Numbered from the stretch's first letter, positions 17,033 to 25,975 are shown. The stretch: DNA of 64,000 bases from Bog-756 sp963812885 (GCA_963812885.1 CAWEWZ010000003.1:1-64000); one strand, 5' to 3'. A program made the numbers and translations. The notes: generated by a model from the letters alone, not told the origin.

Positions 17033-17563
17033 TCAGGCCGCCGCCGAAGGCCGGAGCAGGCCGCCACGCTCGATGATGGCACCGGAGCGGCGGGTCTTGA
17101 GGTAGAGGACGCCGGTCCGGCTGGCCACCTCGGCCATGGCCATCAGGACGAACGCCGCACCCCAGGCCGACCCGGAGGTGATGTGGTGAAGGGCGCTGAA
17201 CCGGGCGACGGCAGCCTGCCCGCCGTGCCCCACCCACAGGGCAAAGCCCATGCGGGCGCCGATGCCCACGACCCACAGGACGGCCGCCACCAGGCCGGCC
17301 TTGGCGAAGGCGCTGGCCCCGTCACGCCGGACGGTGGTCAAGAGCCCCGCCCCCGCGCCCAGGGCGGCGCCTAGGCAGGCGAAGCCGACGATCAGCACCA
17401 GGTCGTTGCCGGCGGTGGGGATGGCGTGGAGGAACTGGGAGGCCACGAAGACCGTGGCGACCAGCGGGAACACCAGGCGGGCCCGGGTCACCTTGTGCCC
17501 CCGGATCTGGAGGACGACCAGGGCGATGAGGCCGATGTTCATGAGGTAATCGGTGATTGTCAT
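17033..17563 (-). CDS. CcdC/DUF1453-like membrane protein
   Basis: From ATG 17563 the 176-residue protein has about five membrane helices: DYLMNIGLIALVVLQI, LVFPLVATVFVASQFL, LVLIVGFACLGAALGAGAGLL, AGLVAAVLWVVGIGARMGFALWVG, and a last one around GSAWGAAFVLMAMAEVA. This layout, with a charged IRGHKVTRARL loop after helix 1, fits the DUF1453/CcdC-like group that often precedes NarL-type kinase-regulator pairs. It is the first gene of the operon with the kinase and regulator and may sense or transmit a membrane signal; that role is inference. Confidence 0.7.
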   Translation of the reverse strand: MTITDYLMNIGLIALVVLQIRGHKVTRARLVFPLVATVFVASQFLHAIPTAGNDLVLIVGFACLGAALGAGAGLLTTVRRDGASAFAKAGLVAAVLWVVGIGARMGFALWVGHGGQAAVARFSALHHITSGSAWGAAFVLMAMAEVASRTGVLYLKTRRSGAIIERGGLLRPSAAA

Positions 17564-17715
17564 ACATCCAGTGTCTGAGATCGGGGTCCCGCTGGCGTCA
17601 GCCCACGGGTGGATCGGAGGGTGGATTCCGTCTCCACCCTGAAGACGAAGCGGCCCAGGTGTCGGGGGACGGTCCAACAACGTGGTGCTATAGGCCAGCG
17701 TCGAGTGGCCGTAGG

Positions 17716-17777
17716 GTGCCCCACATCGCCGCCGGGTCAGGGGGATACCCCAGGGTGCCACCAACCAGGCACATGAG
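17716..17777 (+). repeat. Dispersed intergenic repeat, copy J
   Basis: GTGCCCCACATCGCCGCCGG, GTCAGGGGGATACCCCAGGG and CCAACCAGGCACATGAGGG. It is 18-of-18 identical to copy F over the central block. It is the last clear copy in the window and lies upstream of the membrane protein-kinase-regulator operon. Confidence 0.65.
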
Positions 17778-17857
17778 GGATACCCACCGCTCCCTTTGAA
17801 TCCTTTGGGAATCCAAGGTCGATAACCAGGTCTGAAGATGCTCGTCGTCATCTCTAG

Positions 17858-18079
17858 CTACACAGATTGGCCCACCGTTGCTGACCCAGATACAAGCCAG
17901 ATGAGGTTGGCTATCAACAGAATCTCAAGCCCGGCCCAATGTCGACTCAGAATCCCTAGGAGGACCATCAGGTCCGTCGCCACGGTGAGGACTGCCCGGA
18001 CTCCAATGGAGCAGGAACCGCGTCGAACATGGACAGCGGGCTCGCTCCACCACCGCGACAGCCTCCGCCGTGGCGGCAC
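17858..18079 (-). CDS. Possible small membrane protein
   Basis: A 73-residue frame with two hydrophobic stretches (RAVLTVATDLMVLLGI and LEILLIANLIWLVSG). It lies in the 540-bp gap between the operon at 17563 and the interrupted GH99 gene. No ribosome binding site or family match is evident; it could equally be a chance frame, since the opposite strand is open too. Confidence 0.2.
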   Translation of the reverse strand: MPPRRRLSRWWSEPAVHVRRGSCSIGVRAVLTVATDLMVLLGILSRHWAGLEILLIANLIWLVSGSATVGQSV

Positions 18080-18101
18080 GACCGGCCGCTACGCTCCCAA
18101 C

Positions 18102-18219
18102 GTGCGCACGGGTCTTCGATTGGTGGGCGTCGTCGCGTGTCTCATGGTGATCCTCGTCGCCGTGATTTTAAGTGGTGCACCCGCCGGCCAGCCCAACGAG
18201 ATGCTCACTCATCCCCTAG
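18102..18219 (+). pseudogene. 5' fragment of a GH99-like gene, cut by IS1380
   Basis: The fragment encodes a start (GTG 18102, or an upstream ATG at about 18009) and a membrane anchor or signal peptide, VVACLMVILVAVILSGAP, followed by PAGQPNEMLTHPL. It stops at the CTAG target site of the IS1380 element. If the element and one CTAG copy are removed, the frame runs directly into VGAYYYLW at 19919 without any shift; the joined length is 440 residues. This is the missing secretion signal of the GH99-like protein. In the present state it reads on only ten codons into the IS. Confidence 0.75.
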
Positions 18220-19915
18220 CCCTGATCATTCACGAGGCCGCCTGAGCTGACCTGCCCGCGTCCGCGGAAAAGCCCTCCGCACAAGGGAAACTGTTGTTCT
18301 CGAGGCAACAGCGACCCAGCAACAGGAGGGCACTTCCAAAGTGAACGGTATCAGCGCGTCCCACGTGATTGTTGAACCCGGCGGGACGGGCGTGGTGGCC
18401 CACGTCGGGCTGCACGCCCTTGGCTGCTTTGCCGACCGTCTGGGCCTGGGTGATTCACTCTCGGCCCGGATCCCGCTGACCGGCGAGCGGCTCCCCGTCC
18501 ACGACCGGGGGAAGGTGCTCGTGCACGCCGCCCTGATGCTGGCCGGGGGTGGTGAGAGCTGTGCGGACATCGAGCACCTGCGCCTGCAGCCCGACCTGTT
18601 CGGGTCGGTGCCGTCGGACTCGACGGTGTTCCGCACCTTCCACCAGCTCGACGCGACGACACGGGCCGGGATCGCCGAGGCCATGGCCGAGATGCGGGCC
18701 AAGGTCTGGTCCCGGTCGTCGGTGACGACACGGGTCGGCGCCGGTGGTCCTCGACATCGACGCCTCGCTGGTCGAGATCCACACCGACGGCAAGGAGGAT
18801 GCCGCTCCCACCTACAAGGGAGGGTTCGGCTTCCACCCGATGTTCTGCTTCGCCGATGCCACCGGCGAGGTGCTCGTCCGGCGTGCTGCGTCCGGGCAAC
18901 GCCGGGGCCAACACCGTCGCCGACCACCTGATCGTCCTCGACGCAAGCCATCGCCCAACTGCCTGCGTCGATCGCCGCCGGCCACCGGAGCGGTGACGAC
19001 GCCGGCGATGGCCAACAGAGAGCCGTCGTGGTCCGGGCCGACTCGGCCGGGTGCACCGAGGGGTTCCTCGCCGGGTGCCGGGCCCGCAACGTCAACTTCT
19101 TCGTCACCGCACGGTCGAATCCCCAGGTGACAGCCGCCGTCTGCGATGCCATCGGCATCGACAGGTCTGGGAGCCGGCCCGCACGCAAGGAGGCGAACCT
19201 CGTGACGGTGCCGCGGTGTGTGAGCTGACCTCGTTGATCACCGACGACAAGCTGCCCGAGGGCACCCGGTTGATCGTGCGCCGGGAGCCCCTCCACCCCG
19301 GGGCCCAACGCAGCCTGTTCCCGAGTCTCGAGTTCCGCTACTGGGGCTTCTACACCGACGCCGAGGGAACACCCGTCGAACTGGACGCCACCATGCGGGC
19401 CCATGCCCACGTCGAGCGCCACATCCAGCGGCTGAAGGACTCCGGACTGTGCCGGATGCCGTTCACCAGCTTCGAGGCCAACGCCACCTGGATGATGGCC
19501 GTGGCCATGAGTGCCGACCTGGTGCGCTGGTTCCAGCTGCTCTGCTTCGACGGGACCTGGGTCGACGCCCGACCCAAGGCCATGCGCTGGGGCATCTTCC
19601 ACGCCCCGGGACGGCTCGATCCGCCGGTCACGCCAGCGGGTCGTGCGCATCATCGACGGCTGGCCCGGCACCGATGCGCTGCTCGAGGCCTACAAACGCA
19701 TCGCGCTGCATCACCTGACCGCATCCGGCACCCCGTCAGTCGGCACCAGCTTGACCGAGCACGCCCGACACGGCCTCCCGGTCATTTCCGACCACCGAAA
19801 TTGACCCCAATGCGGCCACAGCGAGCTCGTCCGTAGCTCAAATCAACGGTGCCTCCGTCAACCGCCGATTCATTGCCTCACGAGAAAATCTCCGCATTCT
19901 CGTGAACGATCAGGG
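18220..19915 (+). mobile_element. IS1380-family insertion sequence (decayed)
   Basis: The 1696-bp element has 17-bp terminal inverted repeats: CCCTGATCATTCACGAG at 18220-18236 and CTCGTGAACGATCAGGG at 19899-19915, with one mismatch. It is flanked by CTAG at 18216-18219 and 19916-19919, a 4-bp target duplication as expected for IS1380. Its transposase gene is broken by several frameshifts. It separates the signal-peptide part of a GH99-like gene from the catalytic part. Confidence 0.9.
18341..19803 (+). pseudogene. IS1380-family transposase, frameshifted
   Basis: The transposase is readable only across several frames. The first gives GLHALGCFADRLGLGDSLSAR...LMLAGGGESCADIEHLR to about 18735. 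A second has VLDIDASLVEIHTDGKEDAA...GGFGFHPMFCFADATGE. A third has VVVRADSAGCTEGFLAGCRARN. The last has CELTSLITDDKLPEGTRLIVRREPL...YWGFYTDAEG and a C-terminal LVRWFQLLCFDGTW. These are IS1380 transposase blocks in order, with at least four shifts between them, so no complete transposase can be made. Mobility would need another copy in trans. Confidence 0.85.
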
Positions 19916-19918
19916 CTA

Positions 19919-21124
19919 GTGGGCGCCTACTACTACTTGTGGAACCCCGAGAACATGACCACAGGGACCCTGCGGGCTCATCTCGACCCTCCGCAGCCGC
20001 CACCGGCATCGCTGGTGAACTCGCAGAATCCGAAGACAGCGGCACGTGACATCACCAACGCCCGCAAAGGCGGGATCAACTTCTTCGCCGTGGACTGGTG
20101 GCCTTACGACCCCGGCTACTCGGGTAGCGATTACCAGCGAGCCGACGCGGCAATGAAGGACTTCCTGAAGGCTCCGAACCTCGACCAGATGAAATTTGCC
20201 ATGTTCTATGAACTCTGGAACCTCGGGACCGACCCGCCCTACGAGGCCACGCCGGTCACGCCGCAATTGGCCCTGCACTTCGATCAGGACATGGTCTCTT
20301 TTGCCGAGCACTACTTCAAGAACCAGTCCTACCTCCGGGTCGACGGCCGACCGGTGGTGTTCCTCTACCTGACCAGGACGCTGACAGGCAACGTGGCCGG
20401 CCTGATGCAAGGAGTGCGCGCCGCGTTGAAGAAGCATGGCTACGACCCGTTGTTCATCGGCGACGAGGTCTACTGGCGGGTCACGCCTGAGGATCAGCAG
20501 CCCCAGGGCCCCGTGCTCACGACGGCGCCCCAGGTGAGCCGAATCGAAGAATTCGATGCCGTGACCTCCTACACCCTCTATTACGGTGATCCAGGTCAGC
20601 AGTTTGGGCCGGCCGACGATTCGGTGGGCTATCCGGGCACGACCAACATCGTGAACGACCAGAAGTTCCTCCTGACTGAGTACCGCGACGCCACCGGTAA
20701 CCGGGTGCCCGTGATTCCCGATATCGATCCTGGCTTCAACGACCGCGGGTTTCGACTAGCCACCGACCATCCAGCGCAGCCACGGCAATGGCTACCCGGC
20801 GAAAGTCCTGCCTCGACCCTGGATCACTTCTTCAAGTGCGTGGCCCTACCCGAGATGGACCCGACGCTGCCCATCGTGATGGTGACTGCCTGGGACGACT
20901 GGAACGAGGACACCGGCATCGAACCAATCCCGGGCACGCCGACGAAGACCGACGACAGCCCGACGGGTGACGCCTACACGCAAGGGTACGAGTACGGGAA
21001 CGTCGGCATGAGCGACGTGACCACGCTCAAGAGAGACGTGTCCCTGCTGGACCGGACCTCGGTACGTGGGCTGAGTGCACACCAGAAAAACGAGTTGGCC
21101 CAGACGTGTCAGCCGGACCGGTAG
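19919..21124 (+). pseudogene. GH99-like (WbsX-type) glycosidase, catalytic part without signal peptide
   Basis: The 401-codon frame begins at GTG 19919, right at the IS1380 boundary, with GAYYYLWNPENM, and contains the GH99-like signatures INFFAVDWW near the N-terminus, LRVDGRPVVFLYLTR in the middle, and VTAWDDWNEDTGIEP near residue 325. Related proteins act on mannan-type or other bacterial and plant polysaccharides, often as secreted or surface enzymes. The natural N-terminus with its membrane segment lies at 18102-18219. The body is intact, but without the signal it would stay in the cytoplasm if made at all. Confidence 0.8.
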
Positions 21125-21305
21125 CGATAGCTCCCGCATTCGAATCCGCAGAATCCCCACGATGTCATCACGGCGAGCCGTCGGCGAGAGCAGGGCAGCC
21201 CCGTCACCGGGGGTGGGGCCACCCGCTCGGAATGCCCAGGCTGCGCTCGAATCCGCCCGGCTTCCGGTCGATGGGCCTGGGGGGTCGAACGAAACCTGTT
21301 GTCGA

Positions 21306-22565
21306 TCAGCTGTCGCTCATCCAAGTCCCGCACTCGGGGGTCTTGGAGAGGAGCTTGAATCCGGAGCTCTCCACCCGCAAAAACCACCTGCAGTCCGGGG
21401 ATGCCGAGTGGCCGAACACCGTCGAGTAGTTGATTGAGACCGGAAGAATCCCGTCCGCGCTGTAGGACGTGATGCCCCGCAGATCCTTGATGACGTTGGA
21501 CCGCGTCGGATCACTTCCAGCCAGCTTCAGGCCCTGGATCATCAGGTCGGCCCCAACCCACGCTTCGTATTCTGCAAAGTCTGGAAATTGGCCGTTCGTC
21601 CAGTGGGCATACTTCTTCATGGCGGCGTCCATGCTCTCGGTACCCGCGTTGGGAGCCGAGAAGGGCCGGAACATCGAGGCGTAGTACGTCCCCTGGAGAC
21701 TGTGCCACGCAGGAGACGACACGACATCCTGCTGGTACCCAGTCGGAAGGAGGGTAACTTTCGGCTTGACGCCTTCTTGCTGGAACGCGGTGACAAGTGC
21801 GTTGTTGGACTGGTTACCCATGTCCGGATACACGGCATTGACGTTCTTCTGCTTTGCCACGATCGCATCGCCTGTGAAATCGACTGAGGCAAGGGGAACG
21901 TTCGTGTTCAGCACAGCAGTGGTGCCGCCCGCGTGCTCGAACGACTTCGACGCGTTTACCGCACCGACCTTCGACGTGCCACCGATCGGATAGCCGTACG
22001 AGCCGAGAATCGTGCCCCCATGCTCCATCATGAACTTGCCGGGCAAGGTGCTCGCGGGCTGCTTGGGGTCCACGCTGCCAGTGTCGGCGGCGAACATGTT
22101 GGTGTATGGCTGCTCACCCCACTCAGCCCCATCGACGGAGCCACCTGTGACAGGGACACCCTGTTGCTGTGCAACCTTGGCACCGAGGAAGAACAGAGGG
22201 CTCTCGGCCACGATTCCGAACGCGCCCTTCGAGAGTGCGTTCTGGATGGCTAGCGTCGGCTGGACAGTCTCGTCGTCCACGACTATTCCCTTGATCATGT
22301 GACCGTTGACGCCACCGAGGGCGTTCTGCTCGGCGATCCGTGCATTGAACGCGGCAGGACCTGTCAAGAACTGGTCCGCTCCTGGCCCGGTCAGGGAAGT
22401 TACCAACGCGATCGTGATGGGAGCTTTGGTGCCGCTTGATCCGGGCGTTGAGGTGATGGTCGACGAAGGCGCCGCCGAGTTCGACGAGCAGCCGGTGAGG
22501 ATCAGCACTGTCCCTGCGCTCACGCCAGCGAGCACCCGAAGACGACGGCCTCGTCGAGATCCCAT
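21306..22565 (-). CDS. ABC-type substrate-binding lipoprotein (Leu/Ile/Val type)
   Basis: From ATG 22565 (GGAGG 10 bases upstream) the 419-residue protein has a lipoprotein signal ending LILTGC. A Ser/Thr linker is followed by a type-1 periplasmic-binding fold: ITIALVTSLTGPGADQF, AFNARIAEQNALGGVNGH, and later NVNAVYPDMGNQSNNALVTAFQQEG and DADLM-like segments. It is the class that feeds branched-chain amino acid or amide permeases. No permease or ATPase gene is near, so the partner transporter must be elsewhere. The frame is open to 22634. A promoter with an overlapping dyad lies at 22730-22758. Confidence 0.88.
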   Translation of the reverse strand: MGSRRGRRLRVLAGVSAGTVLILTGCSSNSAAPSSTITSTPGSSGTKAPITIALVTSLTGPGADQFLTGPAAFNARIAEQNALGGVNGHMIKGIVVDDETVQPTLAIQNALSKGAFGIVAESPLFFLGAKVAQQQGVPVTGGSVDGAEWGEQPYTNMFAADTGSVDPKQPASTLPGKFMMEHGGTILGSYGYPIGGTSKVGAVNASKSFEHAGGTTAVLNTNVPLASVDFTGDAIVAKQKNVNAVYPDMGNQSNNALVTAFQQEGVKPKVTLLPTGYQQDVVSSPAWHSLQGTYYASMFRPFSAPNAGTESMDAAMKKYAHWTNGQFPDFAEYEAWVGADLMIQGLKLAGSDPTRSNVIKDLRGITSYSADGILPVSINYSTVFGHSASPDCRWFLRVESSGFKLLSKTPECGTWMSDS

Positions 22566-22729
22566 CGGCTGACTGCCTCCAGTCGTATTTGGCCTCACGA
22601 GCCATTTGTGGCGCGAAGTTTTGGTGCTCATCAATCCTCCCCATTGAGACGCAGTCCGCCGGCTGTACGTCCGTGTCCGGTCCGCAGATCGAGTGTCGGT
22701 ATTACGGATCTGATGCCAGACCCCCCAGG

Positions 22730-22758
22730 ATTGTGGTTTATTTTGACATCGATGTCAA
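22730..22758 (-). promoter_or_regulatory. Promoter with overlapping palindromic operator
   Basis: TTGACATCGATGTCAA at 22743-22758 is a perfect 16-bp palindrome. On the minus strand its first six bases (22758-22753) are a consensus -35 TTGACA, followed after exactly 17 bases by CACAAT at 22735-22730 as a -10-like hexamer. This would drive the substrate-binding protein gene. A dyad over the -35 box is the usual place for a repressor; the regulator is not known. Confidence 0.5.
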
Positions 22759-22971
22759 TGTCTTGGATTTCGGGGCAATGAGATGACGCACTGTCCTCGG
22801 AAAGCCCAGCCCGCTGGTGGACCGGTGCCCTCGTGGTTCCGGCGTCATTCGATGAAATTGGATCTCCGGGCGGCACCTCAGCGAAGGTGCCGCCCGGGTC
22901 GGGAACCTGCTCGAAATCAGCCTCCAGGTTGTTGGCAGGAGACCGACTGGTCGGGATACCAGGAGTGGCGT

Positions 22972-23895
22972 TCAGCCGGCGCGTGCGTATTCATAGACCG
23001 TGGTGTGGATGAGGCAAGATCCGGGCTGGATGATCTCCACCCGAAGGATGCCTGACGAAACTGCGTAGTCGACCCCCTCTGCCTCGAAGGTGCCCGTGCA
23101 CGTGCTCTTCTGAGGGATCGAGCCGAGGTCGATAAGGTGTGCCGTGAGAGTGCCGCCTCCAAGCGGGTGAGGGAGCACCACCTCCAGCAACGGCTTCTGA
23201 TTCGAGAACAGGGTCCGGGTGTCGTCGTCCGAGGCGCAGATCAGGGTCGTCTTCGATGTGAAGTCACATCCTTGGATGTTGTTCACCTTGTGGTCGAGCT
23301 TGATGGTGCCGGCGAGCGGCAGCTGGCCACCGTGCGGGGGCGTCCGATGGTTCAGGCCCGGAGTCGGATAGATCTGGAGATGGCTCATGGTCTCCCATTC
23401 GCCGGCCACCATCCACTGCGCCCCCGGGGCGATCGTGTCGAACGAGTTGTTGTAGAGCTCCTTGGGCACGAGAGTATGCACGTACTGAGCGGTGGCGCCC
23501 GACGGTGTGGTCACCAAGAACATCTTGGAATGGCCGTTGCTCGGTCCCTGATAGGCGTCGATGATGTAGCCACCAGTCGAATCGGGGTCGCCGATGTGGC
23601 CCCACCCTTCCGCCGCCAGGTCCTTCGGCACTGAGGTCAGCCCCCGATAAAGGAGGTAACTGGCCTTCCCCGGTGGCACCACGGTGGCCACTCCCTCGCC
23701 GGCATCCAGGCTGTTCTCGTCGTAGCTTCCCACTTCCTTCCAGTTGCCGATCCCGGTCGTCGACACCGGCTCGGTCGGACCGCTGGCCTTCGCCACCGTG
23801 GTCGGGGCAACAGCCTGCGAGGAGCAGCCAACAACCACGAACGCCACGAGGATCATGCCGATCCGGCCGCCCCGGACCGACCAGTTCGTTCTCAT
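22972..23895 (-). CDS. Secreted lipoprotein, unknown function
   Basis: From ATG 23895 the protein has 307 residues with a lipoprotein signal (RIGMILVAFVVVGC). A Ser/Thr/Pro-rich linker is followed by a mostly beta domain with SYLLYRGLTSVPKDLAAEGWGHIGDPDSTGGY and a C-terminal part containing paired cysteines (NNIQGCDFTSKTTLICASDDD and CTGTFEAEG). I do not recognise a family. It could be a surface binding protein. It is preceded by about 190 bp before the divergent DUF1801 gene at 24088. Confidence 0.65.
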   Translation of the reverse strand: MRTNWSVRGGRIGMILVAFVVVGCSSQAVAPTTVAKASGPTEPVSTTGIGNWKEVGSYDENSLDAGEGVATVVPPGKASYLLYRGLTSVPKDLAAEGWGHIGDPDSTGGYIIDAYQGPSNGHSKMFLVTTPSGATAQYVHTLVPKELYNNSFDTIAPGAQWMVAGEWETMSHLQIYPTPGLNHRTPPHGGQLPLAGTIKLDHKVNNIQGCDFTSKTTLICASDDDTRTLFSNQKPLLEVVLPHPLGGGTLTAHLIDLGSIPQKSTCTGTFEAEGVDYAVSSGILRVEIIQPGSCLIHTTVYEYARAG

Positions 23896-24087
23896 CGTTC
23901 CCCATCTGACTGCGGCACGGCGGATCATCGGACAATCTTGGCATCGGTTTTGTGTCGGTGCCGCCACCTCGTCAAGTCTGCTCAGAATCCGTGTGAGGCC
24001 TTGGGCTCTCGGTCTTGCCGCACGGAGACGCGCTGGCCGGACCTGCTCTGGACACCCAGTTGCGAGCGGCGCGAATATCGTGGAGGC

Positions 24088-24465
24088 ATGCCGATGCCCA
24101 AACGCACAAGTGTCGATGACTTCTTCGATCAGCTCAATGAGGTCCAACGTCCGCACCTTGAGGCGCTCCGGAGATTGAGTTCGGAGGTCGACCCTGAGGC
24201 TCGAGAGGTGCTCAAGTGGAACCTGCCCGTGTACGTGCGCGGCGAGAACACGAACCTGTGGACGCTTCAGAACTTCAAGAACCACTGCTCACTTCGGTTC
24301 AATCCGCCGTTCTTTGCCACCCAGAAGGCAGCGGTAGAGGCCGCCGGCTACGAAGCGGGCGAAGGCTTCATCAAACTTCCGTACAAGCGGGAACTGCCGA
24401 CTGAACTCCTCAAGTCGTTGATGAAAGCGCGAATCGACGAATTCGAGTCATCCGAAGCTGGATAG
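24088..24465 (+). CDS. DUF1801 protein (YdhG-like)
   Basis: From ATG 24088 (GGAGGC just upstream) the protein has 125 residues with the DUF1801 pattern. SVDDFFDQLNEVQRPHLEALRRL is followed by DPEAREVLKWNLPVYVRGENTNLWTLQNFKNHCSLRF, where the W-x-x-P-x-Y stretch is family-typical, and by GFIKLPYKRELPTELLKSLMKARIDEF at the end. The family is linked to iron-chaperone-like folds in other bacteria, but the role is unsettled. The frame is open upstream, yet only the part from 24088 is family-like. Confidence 0.85.
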   Translation: MPMPKRTSVDDFFDQLNEVQRPHLEALRRLSSEVDPEAREVLKWNLPVYVRGENTNLWTLQNFKNHCSLRFNPPFFATQKAAVEAAGYEAGEGFIKLPYKRELPTELLKSLMKARIDEFESSEAG

Positions 24466-24536
24466 TCCTCCCAGCCTCGCGATCCTTGGCGGTTACGGCC
24501 TTACCGCGAACAGCTGCCACTGCCCGGGTACCCCTC

Positions 24537-24760
24537 TCAGTTGGTGGTCCCCCGATCGTCAAAGCCAAGGCCCGAACCAACCACAATGTCTGTCACCGTT
24601 CTCGAGACCAATACCTCGCCGGGTTGCGCCAATGCCTCGATCCGTGACGCTATGTTGACACCGAGGCCGGCGACATCATCGCCACGGAGTTCGACCTCGC
24701 CGGTGTGCAGGCCAGCTCGAACCTGGAGGCCAAGAACGAGCGCCATTGCTGATGGCTTGC
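24537..24760 (-). pseudogene. Remnant of a class III adenylate/guanylate cyclase domain
   Basis: A short minus-strand frame carries RAGLHTGEVELRGDDVAGLGVNIASRIEALAQPGEVLVSRTVTDIVVGSGLGFDDRG. This is the C-terminal part of a class III nucleotide cyclase domain (G-x-H-x-GE, GxxVNxAARI-like and L-V-S pattern). The catalytic N-terminal half is missing, and the frame ends abruptly at TTN-stop. It is therefore a gene fragment left by deletion or recombination. Confidence 0.7.
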
Positions 24761-24769
24761 GCACCTGGT

Positions 24770-25010
24770 CAGCGGGTCAACGATCGGCCGGGTCAGATGA
24801 CACCCGCCGAAGGTCCCCTTCTGCCGCGGCTCAAAGCGCACTGCCAGCTGCGTACCAGCTCGTCTGGGGCCAGCCCATGTTCGACGAAATGTAGGGTCCC
24901 GCCAGGCCTGAGGACCCGTCGGATACGCGGCCAACTAAAGGGGATAGCAAGTCGATCCATACCGGTACGGGGGGCAAGCACTTCCACCCCCCAGCACCGT
25001 CGGTTTGTGC
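24770..25010 (-). pseudogene. Remnant of a SAM-dependent methyltransferase
   Basis: Minus-strand frames contain RIRRVLRPGGTLHFVEHGLAPDELVRSWQ, the post-motif-II block of class I methyltransferases of the Methyltransf_11 group. This is followed in another frame by GGCHLTRPIVD, the usual downstream motif of the same proteins. The SAM-binding N-terminus is absent and the frame is shifted, so this is a decayed fragment joined directly to the cyclase remnant. Confidence 0.65.
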
Positions 25011-25071
25011 TTCACACATTGGCCGGGTTCCGATCCTCGAAGCGGGGGAAGTGCACCTCCGAAATGAAGAG

Positions 25072-25632
25072 TCAGCTCAGAACGCGATAGCGCAGGTTCA
25101 GGACACCGTTGTCGAATCGGTGCTCCTCCAGGAGGTCCAACCGGATACGGGCGTCGGCGGAGAATGCGGGCTTCCCGCCCCCGAGCAGCACCGGATATAT
25201 GAAGAACTGGCACTCGTCGATCAGCCCGGCGTTGAACGCCAGCGCTGCGACGGTCGAACCCCCGATGGTCACATCGGTTGCCGCTGCTGCCTTTATGTCC
25301 CGGACCGAATCGGGGTCGAAACGGCGCTCAAGCCGCGTCCGTGCGGTCGAGACTGCGGGCAGCGTCGTAGAGTAAACGATCTTCTCGGCCGCTTGCCAGA
25401 CATGAGCGAAGTCGGCCATGAGCTCCGACTGAGAAGCGAGGGTGGGGTCGAGCTCCCACACTGCCATCGTCTCGTACATGCGCCGTCCATTGAGATAGGT
25501 GTCAACGGGGCGCACCAGGTCAGTGATGAAGGTGAAGACCTCGTCGGCTGGCTCGGTCCAGTCGAACTTGCCGTGTGCGTCCTCGACGTAGCCATCGAGG
25601 GACACATTTGCTACGTAGATCAGCTTGGCCAT
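25072..25632 (-). CDS. Dihydrofolate reductase family protein (RibD C-terminal-like)
   Basis: The 186-residue protein matches the YwjB/RibD-C group. It starts KLIYVANVSLDGYVED, has a LNGRRMYETMAVWE block, KIVYSTTLP, the nucleotide-binding-like DVTIGGSTVAALAFNAGLIDE, and ends with FFIYPVLLGGGKPAF and a final YRVL strand. Members bind NADPH with unknown substrates. ATG 25632 has AGGAGCAGG upstream. The gene stands alone. Confidence 0.88.
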   Translation of the reverse strand: MAKLIYVANVSLDGYVEDAHGKFDWTEPADEVFTFITDLVRPVDTYLNGRRMYETMAVWELDPTLASQSELMADFAHVWQAAEKIVYSTTLPAVSTARTRLERRFDPDSVRDIKAAAATDVTIGGSTVAALAFNAGLIDECQFFIYPVLLGGGKPAFSADARIRLDLLEEHRFDNGVLNLRYRVLS

Positions 25633-25975
25633 GTCCTGCTCCTCGGTCGCTTTAGGACGGCGTCTGGAGGTACTGTAAATGAGTTGGCGAATCGACGGCG
25701 CCGGTGACGCTGCACTACTGGAGTTCGGGACTGGGGACGCCTTTCATCAGCGGAGGAACAGGCGCAATAGGTTCGGATGGTTTGACGGCTCTCGATGAGC
25801 CTGCTCGAATGGCGGAAGCGCGAGGCTGCGCTTCATGCCGAAGGGCCAGGAGCTATGGGCAGGGGTCGACACAGGTGACGACATGGACATTGCGAGCGCG
25901 AATCAGATCTGACCGGTCGGTCATGGCTGCGAGGCCCGATCCTCGATGCCTTCGGTCGACCGAGGAGAAACGACG
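25633..25975. other. Intergenic region, nothing recognised
   Basis: About 340 bases between the divergent DHFR-like and GH5 genes. A frame at 25704-25979 exists but has no family resemblance, and its codon use looks random. Promoters for both flanking genes should lie here; I cannot identify them with confidence. The GH5 gene's GAGGAG ribosome binding site is at its right edge. Confidence 0.4.

Noticed and set aside
823..17777. Dispersed repeats considered as classical integron attC sites
   Set aside because: I could not find consistent RYYYAAC and GTTRRRY ends with the right spacing, and no IntI gene is present. Only the layout, not the sequence, supports a cassette array.
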